The translations under genes and the position numbers were made by a program. A DNA stretch of 64,000 nt from Pseudoalteromonas viridis (lineage in GTDB: Bacteria; Pseudomonadota; Gammaproteobacteria; Enterobacterales; Alteromonadaceae), in contig NZ_CP072425.1 in the NCBI RefSeq assembly GCF_017742995.1, forward strand, positions 1,364,001-1,428,000, read 5' to 3'. The first letter of the stretch is position 1. Each line of letters starts with the position of its first letter. The notes below the pieces were generated by a model. It saw only the letters and a list, made by a program, of their open reading frames with translations, searched no databases and was not told the origin of the DNA. This document shows, in pieces, positions 42,666 to 53,292 of the stretch.

Positions 42666-43168
42666 TGCCAGCGCACCTGGTCAATCACTCCTGGCTGCTC
42701 GCCAATCAGTGTATTTACCACCCGGTTATGTTCGTCCAGCATGATCAGGCGCGGGATCCCTTTATTGGCATAGTGCTGATAAATGGCGCGATTGGGGTCG
42801 GCAACCAGCTGAAAGTCGATACCAAAGGAAGCTCGGAATGCTTTGAGTGTGTCGGCGTCTTCTTCACGACCTATAGCAATGACCTGCAGCGTGGGATCCG
42901 TCAGCAGTGCAGACGCCTTGAGTTCATTCAGGGTACGCTGAGAGTCTGAGCACCAGGTGGCAAACAGAATTACCAGTTTCTTTCCCTGGGTCAGCATGAC
43001 AGGCTGGCCATCTATGTTGGTCAGCTGAGTATGCTTGAAGGTGTCGCCCGGATTGATGTAAGTTTCATATCCCTTTGGGTGGGGGGCGGGCTGCTGTGTG
43101 GCATTACAGGCGCTAAGCTGGCTGCCCAGTGTGGTTATCAAAGCGGCAATGGCGAGTCGTTTTATCAT
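42662..43168 (-). CDS. Thioredoxin/TlpA-like lipoprotein
   Basis: 168 aa from the ATG at 43168 (AGGA upstream). Lipobox LSAC near residue 20. The redoxin fold shows FATWCSDSQRT: the usual CxxC is CxxS, so only one Cys remains at the active site. GIPRLIMLD is the cis-Pro region. It sits on the periplasmic side of a membrane. A peroxiredoxin-like or chaperone role is more likely than disulfide exchange. Confidence 0.8.
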   Translation of the reverse strand: MIKRLAIAALITTLGSQLSACNATQQPAPHPKGYETYINPGDTFKHTQLTNIDGQPVMLTQGKKLVILFATWCSDSQRTLNELKASALLTDPTLQVIAIGREEDADTLKAFRASFGIDFQLVADPNRAIYQHYANKGIPRLIMLDEHNRVVNTLIGEQPGVIDQVRWQ

Positions 43169-43305
43169 TATTGTGGTCCTTGCGTTACAATACCCCATTA
43201 ATGCGTATTTTTCAGGTGAGCGCAAGTTTCAGCGATGTATCTGAGGATGCGCCGTAACAGACCGAATACGGAGTCCATCAGAGTTCATTTCAGAGTGTCA
43301 TAGCC

Positions 43306-43731
43306 ATGTTGTATCTTTCTTTATTCTTGTCGGCATTGATTTCTGCAACCTTATTGCCTGCCTCTTCTGAGCTGTTGCTGAGTGGGCTGGTTGTGAAGCA
43401 GCAGGGGGCGCTGTTAATGCTATGGCTCAGTGCGACGGCCGGCAATGTACTGGGCAGTGTAATTAATTATTACCTGGGCACTATGGTGAGTCGAGTAGAA
43501 GATAAACGCTGGTTTCCCGTTTCCAGGAAGGCGATGGATAAGGCACAGCGGCAATTTCAGAAATATGGGGTATACAGCTTGCTGTTTGCCTGGCTGCCCG
43601 TGGTGGGCGATCCGCTTACGCTGGTTGCTGGTGTGTTTCGCACTCGGTTTAGTTTGTTTTTGGTGCTGGTGGCAGCGGGTAAGGGCCTGCGTTATGCCGT
43701 AGTGATAGGGCTGGCAGCCGGATTGATATAA
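43306..43731 (+). CDS. yqaA: YqaA-like DedA-family membrane protein
   Basis: 141 aa with several membrane segments. LPASSELLLSG, GNVLGSVINYYLG and the DPLTLVAGVFR loop match the YqaA branch of the DedA/VTT family. Possibly a lipid carrier transporter; role unknown. The last base of its stop codon is the first base of a MITE. Confidence 0.82.
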   Translation: MLYLSLFLSALISATLLPASSELLLSGLVVKQQGALLMLWLSATAGNVLGSVINYYLGTMVSRVEDKRWFPVSRKAMDKAQRQFQKYGVYSLLFAWLPVVGDPLTLVAGVFRTRFSLFLVLVAAGKGLRYAVVIGLAAGLI

Positions 43732-43892
43732 TACCAATTTCACTTAATACCTGTTCAATTTGACGGAGCAAATATGACGCTAACGGCGTTAAAAATTTCT
43801 CATTTAGAACAACTAAATAGTAAAATTTTTGCCTTGTTATCGACCATATTTTCTCGCCTCAAAATAGAACACTTAATTAAGCAAATTGGTAT
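43731..43892. mobile_element. MITE of about 162 bp
   Basis: Ends ATACCAATTT and AAATTGGTAT. The inverted similarity extends imperfectly over about 36 bp on each side. No transposase inside. It sits exactly at the yqaA stop and 20 bp from the folX stop. Confidence 0.8.
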
Positions 43893-43912
43893 AAACGGCT
43901 GCCCGATAGTGC

Positions 43913-44278
43913 CTAGGCGGGTTTGCGCCATTCAAGTGTCAGAGACACTGAGTCCGCAAAGCGCAGTGCATGCGGTTTATCAACCCTGACCTTGGCATAG
44001 CTGACGTCCGGGTGCTGATGACACTCCGTCAGAATGTCGGCGACCAGCTTCTCTAACAACAGGAAGTGGCCATCTTCGACTTTCGCGATCACCGCTTTGG
44101 TAATGGTTTTGTAGTTCAGCGCGTGGCCAACCTCATCGTGGAATAGGCACTCGGCATCAGCCGGGTAGTGGATCTCGATATTGATCACCACGTCCTGTTT
44201 TTTCTCTCTTTCTTCTTGATTGAAACCAATGAAAGTACGTAACCTCAGGTTCGTAATATTGATGATGGCCGTGTGCAT
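43913..44278 (-). CDS. folX: Dihydroneopterin triphosphate 2'-epimerase
   Basis: 121 aa. NLRLRTFIGFNQEE, VINIEIHYPAD and HALRFADSVSLTLEW match FolX rather than FolB. It epimerises dihydroneopterin triphosphate to the monapterin form in the cytoplasm. Last gene of the folM-folE-folX unit (10 bp after folE). Confidence 0.93.
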   Translation of the reverse strand: MHTAIINITNLRLRTFIGFNQEEREKKQDVVINIEIHYPADAECLFHDEVGHALNYKTITKAVIAKVEDGHFLLLEKLVADILTECHQHPDVSYAKVRVDKPHALRFADSVSLTLEWRKPA

Positions 44279-44287
44279 AAGCGGTCC

Positions 44288-44842
44288 TTAGCGTTTCAGT
44301 AGTTGTAGGAATTCATTGCGTGTTTTGGCATCTTCTCGGAAGTTACCCAGCATGACAGAGGTGCGCATCTGTGAGTTTTGTTTCTCAACGCCACGCATCA
44401 TCATACACATATGCTTTGCCTCAATAACCACACCGACACCGCGCGCTCCTGTGACTTCTTCTACCGCTTTGGCAATTTGGTGCGTCAGCTGTTCCTGGAT
44501 CTGAAAGCGGCGTGCGTACATATCAACAATGCGTGCAAACTTAGATAAGCCTAACACCTTACCATTGGGAATGTAAGCGATGTGCGCGCGCCCGACAAAA
44601 GGCAGCAAGTGGTGTTCGCACATAGAATACAGCTCAATGTCCTGGATCAGCACCATGTCATCGGCGTCAGAGCTAAACACCGCGTTGTTAGTCACATCAC
44701 TAAGCTCCTGACGATAGCCCTGAGTCAGGTATTCCATTGCCTTGGCAGCACGTTTGGGGGTATCGAGCAGCCCTTCACGGTCTTTGTCCTCGCCAACGGC
44801 GGAAATGATCTGTTGAAAACTGCTCTTTAATTCTTCATGCAT
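44288..44842 (-). CDS. folE: GTP cyclohydrolase I
   Basis: 184 aa from the ATG at 44842. [18 protein letters not shown] gives zinc and substrate residues, and [11 protein letters not shown] plus HMCMMMRGV complete the site. It converts GTP to dihydroneopterin triphosphate. Middle gene of a three-gene pterin unit, 35 bp after folM. Confidence 0.95.
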   Translation of the reverse strand: MHEELKSSFQQIISAVGEDKDREGLLDTPKRAAKAMEYLTQGYRQELSDVTNNAVFSSDADDMVLIQDIELYSMCEHHLLPFVGRAHIAYIPNGKVLGLSKFARIVDMYARRFQIQEQLTHQIAKAVEEVTGARGVGVVIEAKHMCMMMRGVEKQNSQMRTSVMLGNFREDAKTRNEFLQLLKR

Positions 44843-44877
44843 AATAAAACTCACTGTAGTTGATTCGCTCAGGCCCA

Positions 44878-45591
44878 CTATTTCAGGTGGCGGCCTCCGT
44901 CAACGGCCAAAGTACGGCCGGTGATGTAATTACTTTTACGCAGCAACTCGATGGCGTCGATCACTTCGCGACAACCCGGTTCAATGCCCATAATGGATTT
45001 CTTCAGTGTTTTCGCCTTGTATTCCTCACTGTCATCTTGATTAAAAATGATCAATGACGGGGCCACTGAGTTTACTTTGATATCCGGCGCATACTTGGCT
45101 GCAAAGGAGCGGCTGAGGTTATCCAGCGCCGCCTTGCTGGCCGCGTAGGCAATATGTTTCGGGCTGCCTTTTTCGACCACATAATCCGTAATATGAATGA
45201 TGTCCGCTGTTTCATGATAATTTTGCAGCAAAGGCGCCAGGCCCATATTCAGCAGATATGGCACTTTGGCGTGAATGTGCATCATGGCATCAAACAGGGC
45301 ATTGTGGTCCGGGTTGCGCGCTTCGCAATCCCAGCTGGACGCATTGTGTATCACGGCGCTCAGCGTATCAGTATGTTGCTGAACCTGAGCGATTAAAGCG
45401 TCAACGGCTCCGGCTTGATTAAAGTCGGCCTGGATACAGATCACGCCCTGTTTAACCAGGGTGTCGATGACCGGGTGTTTAGTGCGATATGTCATGATCA
45501 CCGGGATATCTTCAGCAACAAAGTGCTGAACCATCGCCAGCCCAATACGCTGTGCGGCTCCGGTGATCAAAATGGGCGCTGTCATTGGCAT
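44878..45591 (-). CDS. folM: Dihydromonapterin reductase
   Basis: 237 aa short-chain reductase. [12 protein letters not shown] is the NADPH site; [21 protein letters not shown] holds the Tyr and Lys. The end ([13 protein letters not shown]) is typical of FolM. It makes tetrahydromonapterin, the cofactor of bacterial phenylalanine hydroxylase. First gene of the unit. Confidence 0.92.
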   Translation of the reverse strand: MPMTAPILITGAAQRIGLAMVQHFVAEDIPVIMTYRTKHPVIDTLVKQGVICIQADFNQAGAVDALIAQVQQHTDTLSAVIHNASSWDCEARNPDHNALFDAMMHIHAKVPYLLNMGLAPLLQNYHETADIIHITDYVVEKGSPKHIAYAASKAALDNLSRSFAAKYAPDIKVNSVAPSLIIFNQDDSEEYKAKTLKKSIMGIEPGCREVIDAIELLRKSNYITGRTLAVDGGRHLK

Positions 45592-45706
45592 CTATCCTTC
45601 TTTGCAAAGTGAACGGGTGGCGGGTGAGCCCGCAATTGTACCCGCAGTGCGTCTGGCCTTGTACGAGGTTTATTGCAGGCCAGATCACTGTGGCTATATC
45701 GGGGTA

Positions 45707-46543
45707 CTATTCGTGGTCGTAAATAGTCGGTATAGGCTGGCGCTTGTGTTGTGTCTTTTGATAAATGTCGATCAGCAGCTGTTCAACATCCAGGCTGATG
45801 GGCTTGCCTTCCAGGAAGTCATCAATGTCATCATAGCTCAGGCCCAGCGCTTCTTCGTCGGCAAGACCGGGGCGGTCACATTCTAAATCCGCAGTGGGGG
45901 TTTTATGCACCAATGATTGCGGTGCACCCAAGTGATCGGCCAATGCACGCACCTGACGTTTAGACAGACCAAATAGCGGGGCTAAATCACAGGCACCGTC
46001 GCCAAACTTGGTATAGAAACCGGTGATATTTTCTGCGCTATGGTCGGTGCCAACCACCAGGCCGCGTGTCAGCCCGGCTATCTCATACTGAGCAACCATA
46101 CGTTGTCTGGCTTTCACATTGCCCTTCACAAAGTCGACCAGAGCGGCGCTGGGTAACTGGGTATCGCTGACCTGCATCGCCTGAATTGCCTGCTCATGCA
46201 TAGCATCGGCCGCAGCCTTGATATTAACCGTCAGGCGCTTGCTGGGTTGAATAAATTCCAGCGCCTGCTGTGCTTCGTCTTCATCAGCCTGGGTACCATA
46301 TGGCAAACGCATAGCAATAAACTGATATCCCTGGCGACCTTGTTCTGCATTCAATTCGTCAATGGCCAGCTGGCATAAGCGACCGCAAGTCGACGAGTCA
46401 ACACCGCCACTGATCCCGAGTACCAGACTGTGGCAATGGGCTGAGATCAGGGTTTGTTTAATAAACTGAACACGTCGGGCAACTTCTGCCGCAACATCAA
46501 TGGTTGGCTGAACTTTCATTTCAGCAATGATAGCTTCACGCAT
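45707..46543 (-). CDS. nadE: Ammonia-dependent NAD+ synthetase
   Basis: 278 aa. [15 protein letters not shown] is the PP-loop; [21 protein letters not shown] binds substrate; [18 protein letters not shown] is a late family motif. There is no glutaminase domain, so ammonia is used. It makes NAD from deamido-NAD and ATP. Confidence 0.95.
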   Translation of the reverse strand: MREAIIAEMKVQPTIDVAAEVARRVQFIKQTLISAHCHSLVLGISGGVDSSTCGRLCQLAIDELNAEQGRQGYQFIAMRLPYGTQADEDEAQQALEFIQPSKRLTVNIKAAADAMHEQAIQAMQVSDTQLPSAALVDFVKGNVKARQRMVAQYEIAGLTRGLVVGTDHSAENITGFYTKFGDGACDLAPLFGLSKRQVRALADHLGAPQSLVHKTPTADLECDRPGLADEEALGLSYDDIDDFLEGKPISLDVEQLLIDIYQKTQHKRQPIPTIYDHE

Positions 46544-46652
46544 GGGGACTCCCTCTGACCTGCCGTGTTTTATCCGGCAGGTCTTATAATAACTGATTGC
46601 TCTAAGTTTACTTGAAAATATGACAGATTAGATCTGTTTCTTGCCGTGATAG

Positions 46653-47285
46653 TTACAAACCCAGATGTTGCTTAATGGTCTGAAGTTCCTGCTTAAGCTG
46701 ATCGATTTCCTGCAGGAGTTCATCGAGGTTTATCGCCGGCTCTGCATCGGGTGTGCTCATCTGCTCGCTGAGCGCATTGTCTTCAATGTCGCCGAACAAG
46801 TGCTGATAGCGCGCTTCGCGTTTGCCGGGCTCTCTGGCCAGGCGTGTGACGAGCTCTTGCTGTATCAGTGCGTTGAGTGCCGCTTCTACCTCACTGACTG
46901 CGGCGAATTCCGCCAGCCGACCGCTGCGGGTGCGCAGTTCTCCGGGTGTCTGTGGTCCGCGTAACAGCAGCAGACAAACAATGGCCCGTTGCTGTTCGGT
47001 GAGTTGCAGACTGCCGAATTCACTATTGCAAAAGCGATGTTGGTACTTACTTACTCGTCCGGATAATCCCTCATCGCAGACCACAATGCGTTTTTGCTCA
47101 AGCTGTGTCAGCGTGTCCAGCACTTCTGACTCTGACAATGACATCACAGGCTCCCGGTTCGATTTTTGATTGCAAGCATTGGTCAGCGCGTTGAGTGACA
47201 ATGGATACTGATCTGGGGTTGTGGTTTGCTTTTCCAGCAGGCAGCCAATGATCCGTTGTTCAATCTTAGATAAGTTCATATTCAT
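46653..47285 (-). CDS. yceH: YceH-like DUF480 protein
   Basis: 210 aa. Tandem winged helices: LLEKQTTTPDQYPLSLNALT and CNQKSNREPVMSL are the family signature. The end is a short coiled coil (EIDQLKQELQTIKQHL). Probably nucleic-acid binding; role unknown. Confidence 0.9.
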   Translation of the reverse strand: MNMNLSKIEQRIIGCLLEKQTTTPDQYPLSLNALTNACNQKSNREPVMSLSESEVLDTLTQLEQKRIVVCDEGLSGRVSKYQHRFCNSEFGSLQLTEQQRAIVCLLLLRGPQTPGELRTRSGRLAEFAAVSEVEAALNALIQQELVTRLAREPGKREARYQHLFGDIEDNALSEQMSTPDAEPAINLDELLQEIDQLKQELQTIKQHLGL

Positions 47286-47410
47286 TCCCTATATGATGTG
47301 CTGCCATACAGTGCAGCAGATCAGGTTAGTTTTCATGACTTTACTCTATGCGATTTGCAAGACCTTGCATAGTGGCCTCAGGTGAATAGCGAGTATTTTC
47401 AGTGTGTGGT

Positions 47411-50400
47411 TTAGCAGGTTTTGGCCTCATCCACCCAGCGCTGTAGCATTTTACTTAGCGCCGCAAAGTTAATCGGCTTACTCAGGTAGGCATCCATACC
47501 GGCAGCCAGGCATTTTTCTTCATCGCCCTCCATCGCATTGGCCGTCAGGGCGATAATGGGAGTTTGCTGGTGTTGCTCGCCGGCCACGCCAGCGCGGATT
47601 TCTCTTGTTGCTGTGTAGCCATCCATCTCGGGCATTTGGCAGTCCATCAGGATAATAGCATAGGATTCATCGCGCACTTTGAGGTGGTTAAGGGCTGCGA
47701 GGCCATTGTGTGCGCAGGTTACATGGGCGCCCAACTTCTCAAGCAGAGTGGTTGCCACGGTTTGGTTTATCTTGTTGTCTTCGACCAGCAGGATATCCAC
47801 ATCCAGGCATACGTCGTCTACGGTTTTAGCGGCCAGTTGCTCTTTGCGTTTCACCAGCGACAATGCATTAGCGGGGGTGAGCGGGGCAAGCAACACGTTA
47901 TTGGACGAAAACTGTGGCCAGGCTTGAGTCTGCGCCATGTTTTGGCATAAAAGCGCATAGCTAAGTTGCTTGGTTTTGATATGCTTCAGCAAGCGGTTGA
48001 TGTCAGATTCCGGCGTATCATTCAGCACGTCAGTGGCGATGATCAGGGCTGGCCGCTGCGATGGTGCCTCTTCATATACCGCAAGCATATGCGCAACGCT
48101 TTCAAAATGCTCGCTGGGTATGTGCCAGGCATCTAGCATATGCCGGGCTGCCAGGTCGGACGCACAGTGGGCGTCTATGACATACAGGCAGTCATTATTG
48201 GTATCCAGTGCGCGGATCGGCTGAGGGTCAGTGAGTTCAATGTAAAAGGTAAAGGTGCTGCCTATATTGGGTTTGCTGTAGGCATTAAGTGCGCCACCCA
48301 TCAGCTCACACAATTGCCTTGCTATCGTTAAACCCAGCCCGGTCCCACCAAATTTGCGGGTAGTTGAAGGGTCAGCCTGGGTGAAGGAGTCAAAGATTTT
48401 ACTCAGCTGCTGTTTACTGATCCCAATCCCTGTGTCTTCAACACTGCACCAAAGGCGTGTCTGCTCGTTGGTACGCTCCGTATAACAGGTCAATGTCACT
48501 TTGCCGTTCTCAGTGAACTTAACGGCGTTGCTGATCAGGTTATTAAGAATTTGCTTGAGCCGGTGTGGGTCGGTTTTGGCGTGCTGATATTGCATATTTC
48601 GGCTGTCAATAAACAGCTCAGTTTGCTGATCGTTGGCACGCGGGGCAAAAGCGGCAAAACAGTCGCTGATTATCTGAATAAGGTCGCATTCAATTTGCTC
48701 AATATTGAGCTTACCCGCCTCAATTTTAGAGAAGTCTAGGATGTCGTTAATAATCGTCAGTAATGACTCCGCAGAGCTTTGTGCCAGTGCCAGGTTGCGC
48801 TGCTGCGTATCTGTCAGCTGCGAATTACCGAGGATCTCGAGCATACCTATGATGCCATTCATGGGTGTGCGGATCTCATGGCTCATACTGGCTAGGAAGT
48901 CGGCCTTGATTTTGGCTGATTGCTCCGCCAGCTCCTTTTCTATAATGGCTTTACGCTTTGCTTGCTGTTGCTGCTGACCACTGAACAAACTCGCCAGCAT
49001 TGCGGCAATGGCGTGAATAAAACGCCTGTCACTGTCGGTCCAGTCCGGGTACGGGTCGCCGTATTCAGTGCAGAGTATGCCGCACACTGCACCGCGATGC
49101 AGGATAGGCATGACCAACATGGCTTCGACCTCAAAGGGGTCGAGATACTGATCGGCCAGCGGTCGGGTTATCGGGTGCTTGGTTGCCATGCTGGCCTCAA
49201 TCACTTGCTTGCTGAGCACCGCTGAAAACAGGCCAGGTAAGGTGGCTTTGCGCCAGGGAGGGAAGTGTTGCAGGCTGTCTCGTCGGGTATTACTAAAGCA
49301 AGTGGGATACAGCAGCGCGTGATCTTCGCTGAGTAGCCAGATACTGGCACGTGAAGCGCGAGCGGCCTGGCAAACGGCATCGGTACACAGCTCCTGGGCG
49401 CGTTCAGTGTGATTATTGAGGATGGCTTCATGGGTACTCAGCTGCGCCAGCAGCTCGTTATTTCTGGCCACTTTTTCGTGCTCAATGGCCATTAGTTTGC
49501 GGTCGTTGATATTTTGCACTGAGCCAAACACCTGTAAGGTCCAGCCGTTATGCTGTTTGGCCTGAGCTTTAACGAGCACCCAACATTCCTGCCCTTTGTG
49601 TGGCTGCACAATGAATTCATCCTCAAAAGGCTTGCCGTATTTGATCGCCTGATTCATATGATCCTGAAATTTCTTGCGATGCGGACCTTCTTTGAAAAAC
49701 TCGGTGCTGCTCATCCAGGTAGGTTGATAATCCGGGGGTACGGCAAAAATCTGACGGGTGACTTCCGACAAGGTGATTTGGTGAGTTGCCAGGTCCACCG
49801 ACCAGGCACCGACTTTGGCCAGCGACCCCATGTTGGTCAGCGCACTGGTCTTGCTTTTAAGCTCAGAGAGCAGCCGGGTGTAAAACGAAAAAGCGAACAA
49901 AAAGAACAGCACTATGGTTAGTAATGCAAGCCGAAATGGCCACAATGCGGCAGAAGACGCTTTCCAGCCGTAGCGGGGAGCTGCATACATTACCCAGCTG
50001 CCCGATGGCACATGAATGGTAAATGCGAGCGGATTGTGCTCCTGTATGGTGGGCGAGCCATAGAAATATTCGCCGCTGTCACCCAGGCCATTTTTGCCCT
50101 GAATGGCGATCAGGTAATCCCCTTCGAGCTTGTTCAGTGACACTTGCTCGTACAGTTTAGGCATATCAATCACAACCGACAACAGGCCCCAGAACTGGTC
50201 CTTATCAACATACACCGGGACACGCGCGATCAACGCCATACCGCCCTGGACCAGCTCAAGCGGCCCGGCCAGCACTATGGTGCGAGAGTCGCGGGCTTTG
50301 ATGGCGTCTTTCTTTTGCTGTGGGTGAGTAAGGTAATTGAGCCCGATGGCTTTTTCATTGCCCTCGAGCGGGTAGATCATTTGTAGCACCATGTCCGGTG

Positions 50401-50725
50401 CCGCACCAACATTACGCAGCACTTGGCTGGTCTCAAAGAGCGGGGCGGCAAAGCGCTCAAACTGCGCTTGATTAAGGTTTGTCTGTGGGGCCAGTGCAAT
50501 GGCCAACCCTCTGACCAGCTGAATATTAGACGCCAGCGTGCCTTCGAGCTGGGTGCGATAGACATTGAGCTCTTCAAACGTACGGTTTTTTTCAACTTCA
50601 ATCAGGCGTCGCTCGTTAACGCCATCTATGTACCAACCCGCCGCCAGGATCACCAATAACAGTGCGCCCACCATAAAGCGGGTTAAAAAAGCTTTCCTTG
50701 ACGACAGCACGTTTATGGTTTGCAT
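47411..50725 (-). CDS. Hybrid sensor histidine kinase with CHASE, PAS and GAF domains
   Basis: 1104 aa. Membrane segment at about 13-32, a periplasmic CHASE domain (about 55-250), a second segment near 265-290, PAS (about 300-415), GAF (about 430-585), HisKA with the phospho-His in SHEIRTPMNG (about 605-670), ATPase with DTGIGISKQQ and FGGTGLGLTI, a degenerate receiver-like stretch lacking a clear Asp pocket (about 840-955), and a true receiver with MDCQMPEMDG (about 970-1090). It senses a small extracellular ligand. No response regulator adjoins it. Confidence 0.93.
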   Translation of the reverse strand: MQTINVLSSRKAFLTRFMVGALLLVILAAGWYIDGVNERRLIEVEKNRTFEELNVYRTQLEGTLASNIQLVRGLAIALAPQTNLNQAQFERFAAPLFETSQVLRNVGAAPDMVLQMIYPLEGNEKAIGLNYLTHPQQKKDAIKARDSRTIVLAGPLELVQGGMALIARVPVYVDKDQFWGLLSVVIDMPKLYEQVSLNKLEGDYLIAIQGKNGLGDSGEYFYGSPTIQEHNPLAFTIHVPSGSWVMYAAPRYGWKASSAALWPFRLALLTIVLFFLFAFSFYTRLLSELKSKTSALTNMGSLAKVGAWSVDLATHQITLSEVTRQIFAVPPDYQPTWMSSTEFFKEGPHRKKFQDHMNQAIKYGKPFEDEFIVQPHKGQECWVLVKAQAKQHNGWTLQVFGSVQNINDRKLMAIEHEKVARNNELLAQLSTHEAILNNHTERAQELCTDAVCQAARASRASIWLLSEDHALLYPTCFSNTRRDSLQHFPPWRKATLPGLFSAVLSKQVIEASMATKHPITRPLADQYLDPFEVEAMLVMPILHRGAVCGILCTEYGDPYPDWTDSDRRFIHAIAAMLASLFSGQQQQQAKRKAIIEKELAEQSAKIKADFLASMSHEIRTPMNGIIGMLEILGNSQLTDTQQRNLALAQSSAESLLTIINDILDFSKIEAGKLNIEQIECDLIQIISDCFAAFAPRANDQQTELFIDSRNMQYQHAKTDPHRLKQILNNLISNAVKFTENGKVTLTCYTERTNEQTRLWCSVEDTGIGISKQQLSKIFDSFTQADPSTTRKFGGTGLGLTIARQLCELMGGALNAYSKPNIGSTFTFYIELTDPQPIRALDTNNDCLYVIDAHCASDLAARHMLDAWHIPSEHFESVAHMLAVYEEAPSQRPALIIATDVLNDTPESDINRLLKHIKTKQLSYALLCQNMAQTQAWPQFSSNNVLLAPLTPANALSLVKRKEQLAAKTVDDVCLDVDILLVEDNKINQTVATTLLEKLGAHVTCAHNGLAALNHLKVRDESYAIILMDCQMPEMDGYTATREIRAGVAGEQHQQTPIIALTANAMEGDEEKCLAAGMDAYLSKPINFAALSKMLQRWVDEAKTC

Positions 50726-51000
50726 GTAAACATGAAAAAGTATCCTTGAATCATTTAACTATAGTTGTCTGTATGAAAACTCGCCAAGGCTCAGATACAT
50801 TTAAAGCGGAAAAACTCTGTTGTTGCGTATGGCCAGTAACTTGTTGCACAGGGTCTTGCCTGACGCATTGGTGCAATCACGCTTTATACCGTTTGCAAGT
50901 CTGTATAGTGGTCGCGTCAGATTCACTGAGATGTAATGCAATACAGCACAATAACCGCTAAGCTGGCTAAGGTCATTAATCAATCAAATGAGGGAAAGAT

Positions 51001-53292
51001 ATGCTGACTTGGCTGAAACGCGGGGTTGCGGTGCTGGTGTTGCTCGCACTGGCTGCCAGTGCAGTGGTGTATGGCGTGTTATCACTGAGTTTGCCCGCGC
51101 TTGACGGGCAGGGTCAGTCGCAGGGGGTGAGTGCAACCGTGACGTTGGAGCGAGATGCGCTCGGACAGGCGGTGATCACGGCTAAAAACCGCCATGATGC
51201 TGCTTATGCACTGGGTTTTGCACATGGCCAGGACCGCTTTTTCCAGATGGACCTGCTGCGTCGTAATGCCGCCGGAGAGCTGAGTGAACTATTTGGTGAA
51301 GCGGCGATTGGGCTGGATAAGCGCCTAAGGTTTCACCGCTTTCGTGCTCTGAGTCAGACCATTTTGCAGCAACTGCCGGAGTCTGAGCAGGTGTTGCTGG
51401 CACGTTACACCGAGGGAGTGAATGAAGGACAAGCGCAAAGTGGAATGACAAGCTTTGAATACCTGCTGTTAGGTGCTGAAGTCAGACCCTGGCAGCCAGA
51501 AGACAGCTTGCTGGTAATTTTCAGTATGTATCTGGATTTACAAGAAAGTACGATAAAAAGAGATGAGTCACTGATTTTAGTGGAGTCTTTGTTTGGAAAA
51601 GAAATGGTAGACTTTATTCTGCAGCCTGGAAATTATCAGGCGTCGCTTGACGGATCTAAAGTCGCCATAAAAGAGGTTGATATACCCAATATAGACGACA
51701 TTGCCTATTTTGGTGGTGTTGTACATATTGGTGAGTTCCCGCTGTATGGAAGTAATAACTGGGCTGTGACCGGACAGCACACTAAAACAGGCGCAGCGAT
51801 GCTTTCAGACGATATGCACCTTGGCTTAAACGCACCGGCTATCTGGTATCGCGCGCAACTAAATTATGACACGGATACAAATCAGCCAGTTCAGGTCACG
51901 GGCGTTACTTTACCGGGGGCACCCGCTGTGGTGGTGGGCAGTAATAACCACATTGCCTGGGGGTTTACCAATGGCTATCTGGATACAGCCGACTGGATCC
52001 AGCTCGACCCGCAGAGTGACAACACCTGGGAGGTTACTGAGCAGCTGAAGTTACCGGGTGGCAAGAGTGAAACGTTCAAACTGACAATGAGTGAGTTTGG
52101 CCCGGTTAAGCAGATCCAGGGTCAGCCCTATGCCCTGAGCTGGGTGGCACACCAGGACTATGCAGTTAATCTGGGGCTACTGGCGCTGGAGCAGGCCGAC
52201 TCTGTGGATATAGCACTGGAGCAGGCCGCACACATTGCTATCCCGGTGCAAAACTTGGTGGTTGTGGATGCCAAAGGTAATGCCGCATGGCGCCCAACAG
52301 GCGCGGTGCCGGGTCGCTCAGTGCCCAGTGATTTGGCGGTGCCCAGCCAGGGTTACAGTACTGACTGGCAGCACAACGAAGTGCAGCGTCCGGTGGTTAA
52401 AAACCCCTCTCATGGCAAGCTATGGACGGCCAACTCCCGGGTGGTGTCGGCGCAGCAGCATCTACGTTTTGGTGATGGTGGTTATGCACTGGGCGCGCGG
52501 GCAGTGCAGATCCGCGATCGCCTGATGGCGCAAAGCCAGTTTGATGAGGCAGATTTTATGCGTTTGCAGCTCGATAATGAGGCGCGTTTTCTCATGCCCT
52601 GGCATCAGCTGCTCAGCGAGCTACTGGCAAACAATGGCGACCGTTATGCCCGTGACCGTCAATACCTGGCCGACTGGCAGGCGTGTGCTTGCCCGGACTC
52701 GATTGGTTATACCCTGGTCAGGCGTTTTCGTGATCATACGCTTGATCAGCTGTTTGCACCGGTAGAAACAAGGCTGCAACAAGCAAAGGGCAGCTTGTCA
52801 CCCTTAAAGCGCTATCTTGAGCCGGCTACGTGGCAGCTGCTGCGTGAGCAACCCGCGCACTGGAGAGCGCAACATTCTGACTGGGATAGCCTGTTACTGG
52901 CATCCTATGAAGCGGCCAAGGCGCAGCTAACAGAAACACAGGGCCGGGATATGGCGGCGTGGCAATGGGGGCGGGTGAATCAGCTTGAGGTGAAGCATCC
53001 GTTTAGTCGGCAAATGCCACTGCTCAGTGGCTTGCTCGATATGCCTGTGGTTGCGGGGTTTGGTGACAGTTATATGCCCGCGGTACAAAAGCCGGCATTT
53101 GGCGCTTCTCAGCGCTTTATCGCGCAACCTGGCCACCTGGATAACGCCATTATGAGCATTGCGGGAGGGCAAAGCGGCCATCCTTTATCGCCGTTTTATC
53201 GGGCTGGCTTTAGTGGCTATGCACAGGGAGAGGCGGTGCCCCTGTTACCGGGTAAAATCACCCATCGCATTTCGTTTAAACCCCTGAACTAG
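51001..53292 (+). CDS. Penicillin-acylase-family Ntn hydrolase
   Basis: 763 aa. An N-terminal hydrophobic signal, then an alpha chain with YALGFAHGQDRFFQMDLLRR, and the self-cleavage site YGSNNWAV. Ser251 would become the N-terminal nucleophile of the beta chain. PAIWYRAQL and GVTLPGAPAVVVGSNNHIAWG are family motifs. Periplasmic amidase; members include beta-lactam acylases and homoserine-lactone acylases, and sequence alone does not decide. The end overlaps the converging cyclase gene by four bases. Confidence 0.9.
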   Translation: MLTWLKRGVAVLVLLALAASAVVYGVLSLSLPALDGQGQSQGVSATVTLERDALGQAVITAKNRHDAAYALGFAHGQDRFFQMDLLRRNAAGELSELFGEAAIGLDKRLRFHRFRALSQTILQQLPESEQVLLARYTEGVNEGQAQSGMTSFEYLLLGAEVRPWQPEDSLLVIFSMYLDLQESTIKRDESLILVESLFGKEMVDFILQPGNYQASLDGSKVAIKEVDIPNIDDIAYFGGVVHIGEFPLYGSNNWAVTGQHTKTGAAMLSDDMHLGLNAPAIWYRAQLNYDTDTNQPVQVTGVTLPGAPAVVVGSNNHIAWGFTNGYLDTADWIQLDPQSDNTWEVTEQLKLPGGKSETFKLTMSEFGPVKQIQGQPYALSWVAHQDYAVNLGLLALEQADSVDIALEQAAHIAIPVQNLVVVDAKGNAAWRPTGAVPGRSVPSDLAVPSQGYSTDWQHNEVQRPVVKNPSHGKLWTANSRVVSAQQHLRFGDGGYALGARAVQIRDRLMAQSQFDEADFMRLQLDNEARFLMPWHQLLSELLANNGDRYARDRQYLADWQACACPDSIGYTLVRRFRDHTLDQLFAPVETRLQQAKGSLSPLKRYLEPATWQLLREQPAHWRAQHSDWDSLLLASYEAAKAQLTETQGRDMAAWQWGRVNQLEVKHPFSRQMPLLSGLLDMPVVAGFGDSYMPAVQKPAFGASQRFIAQPGHLDNAIMSIAGGQSGHPLSPFYRAGFSGYAQGEAVPLLPGKITHRISFKPLN

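Noticed and set aside
43774..43989. 71-aa ORF near the pterin genes
   Set aside because: Most of it lies in a MITE and the rest runs antisense into folX; no protein-like character.
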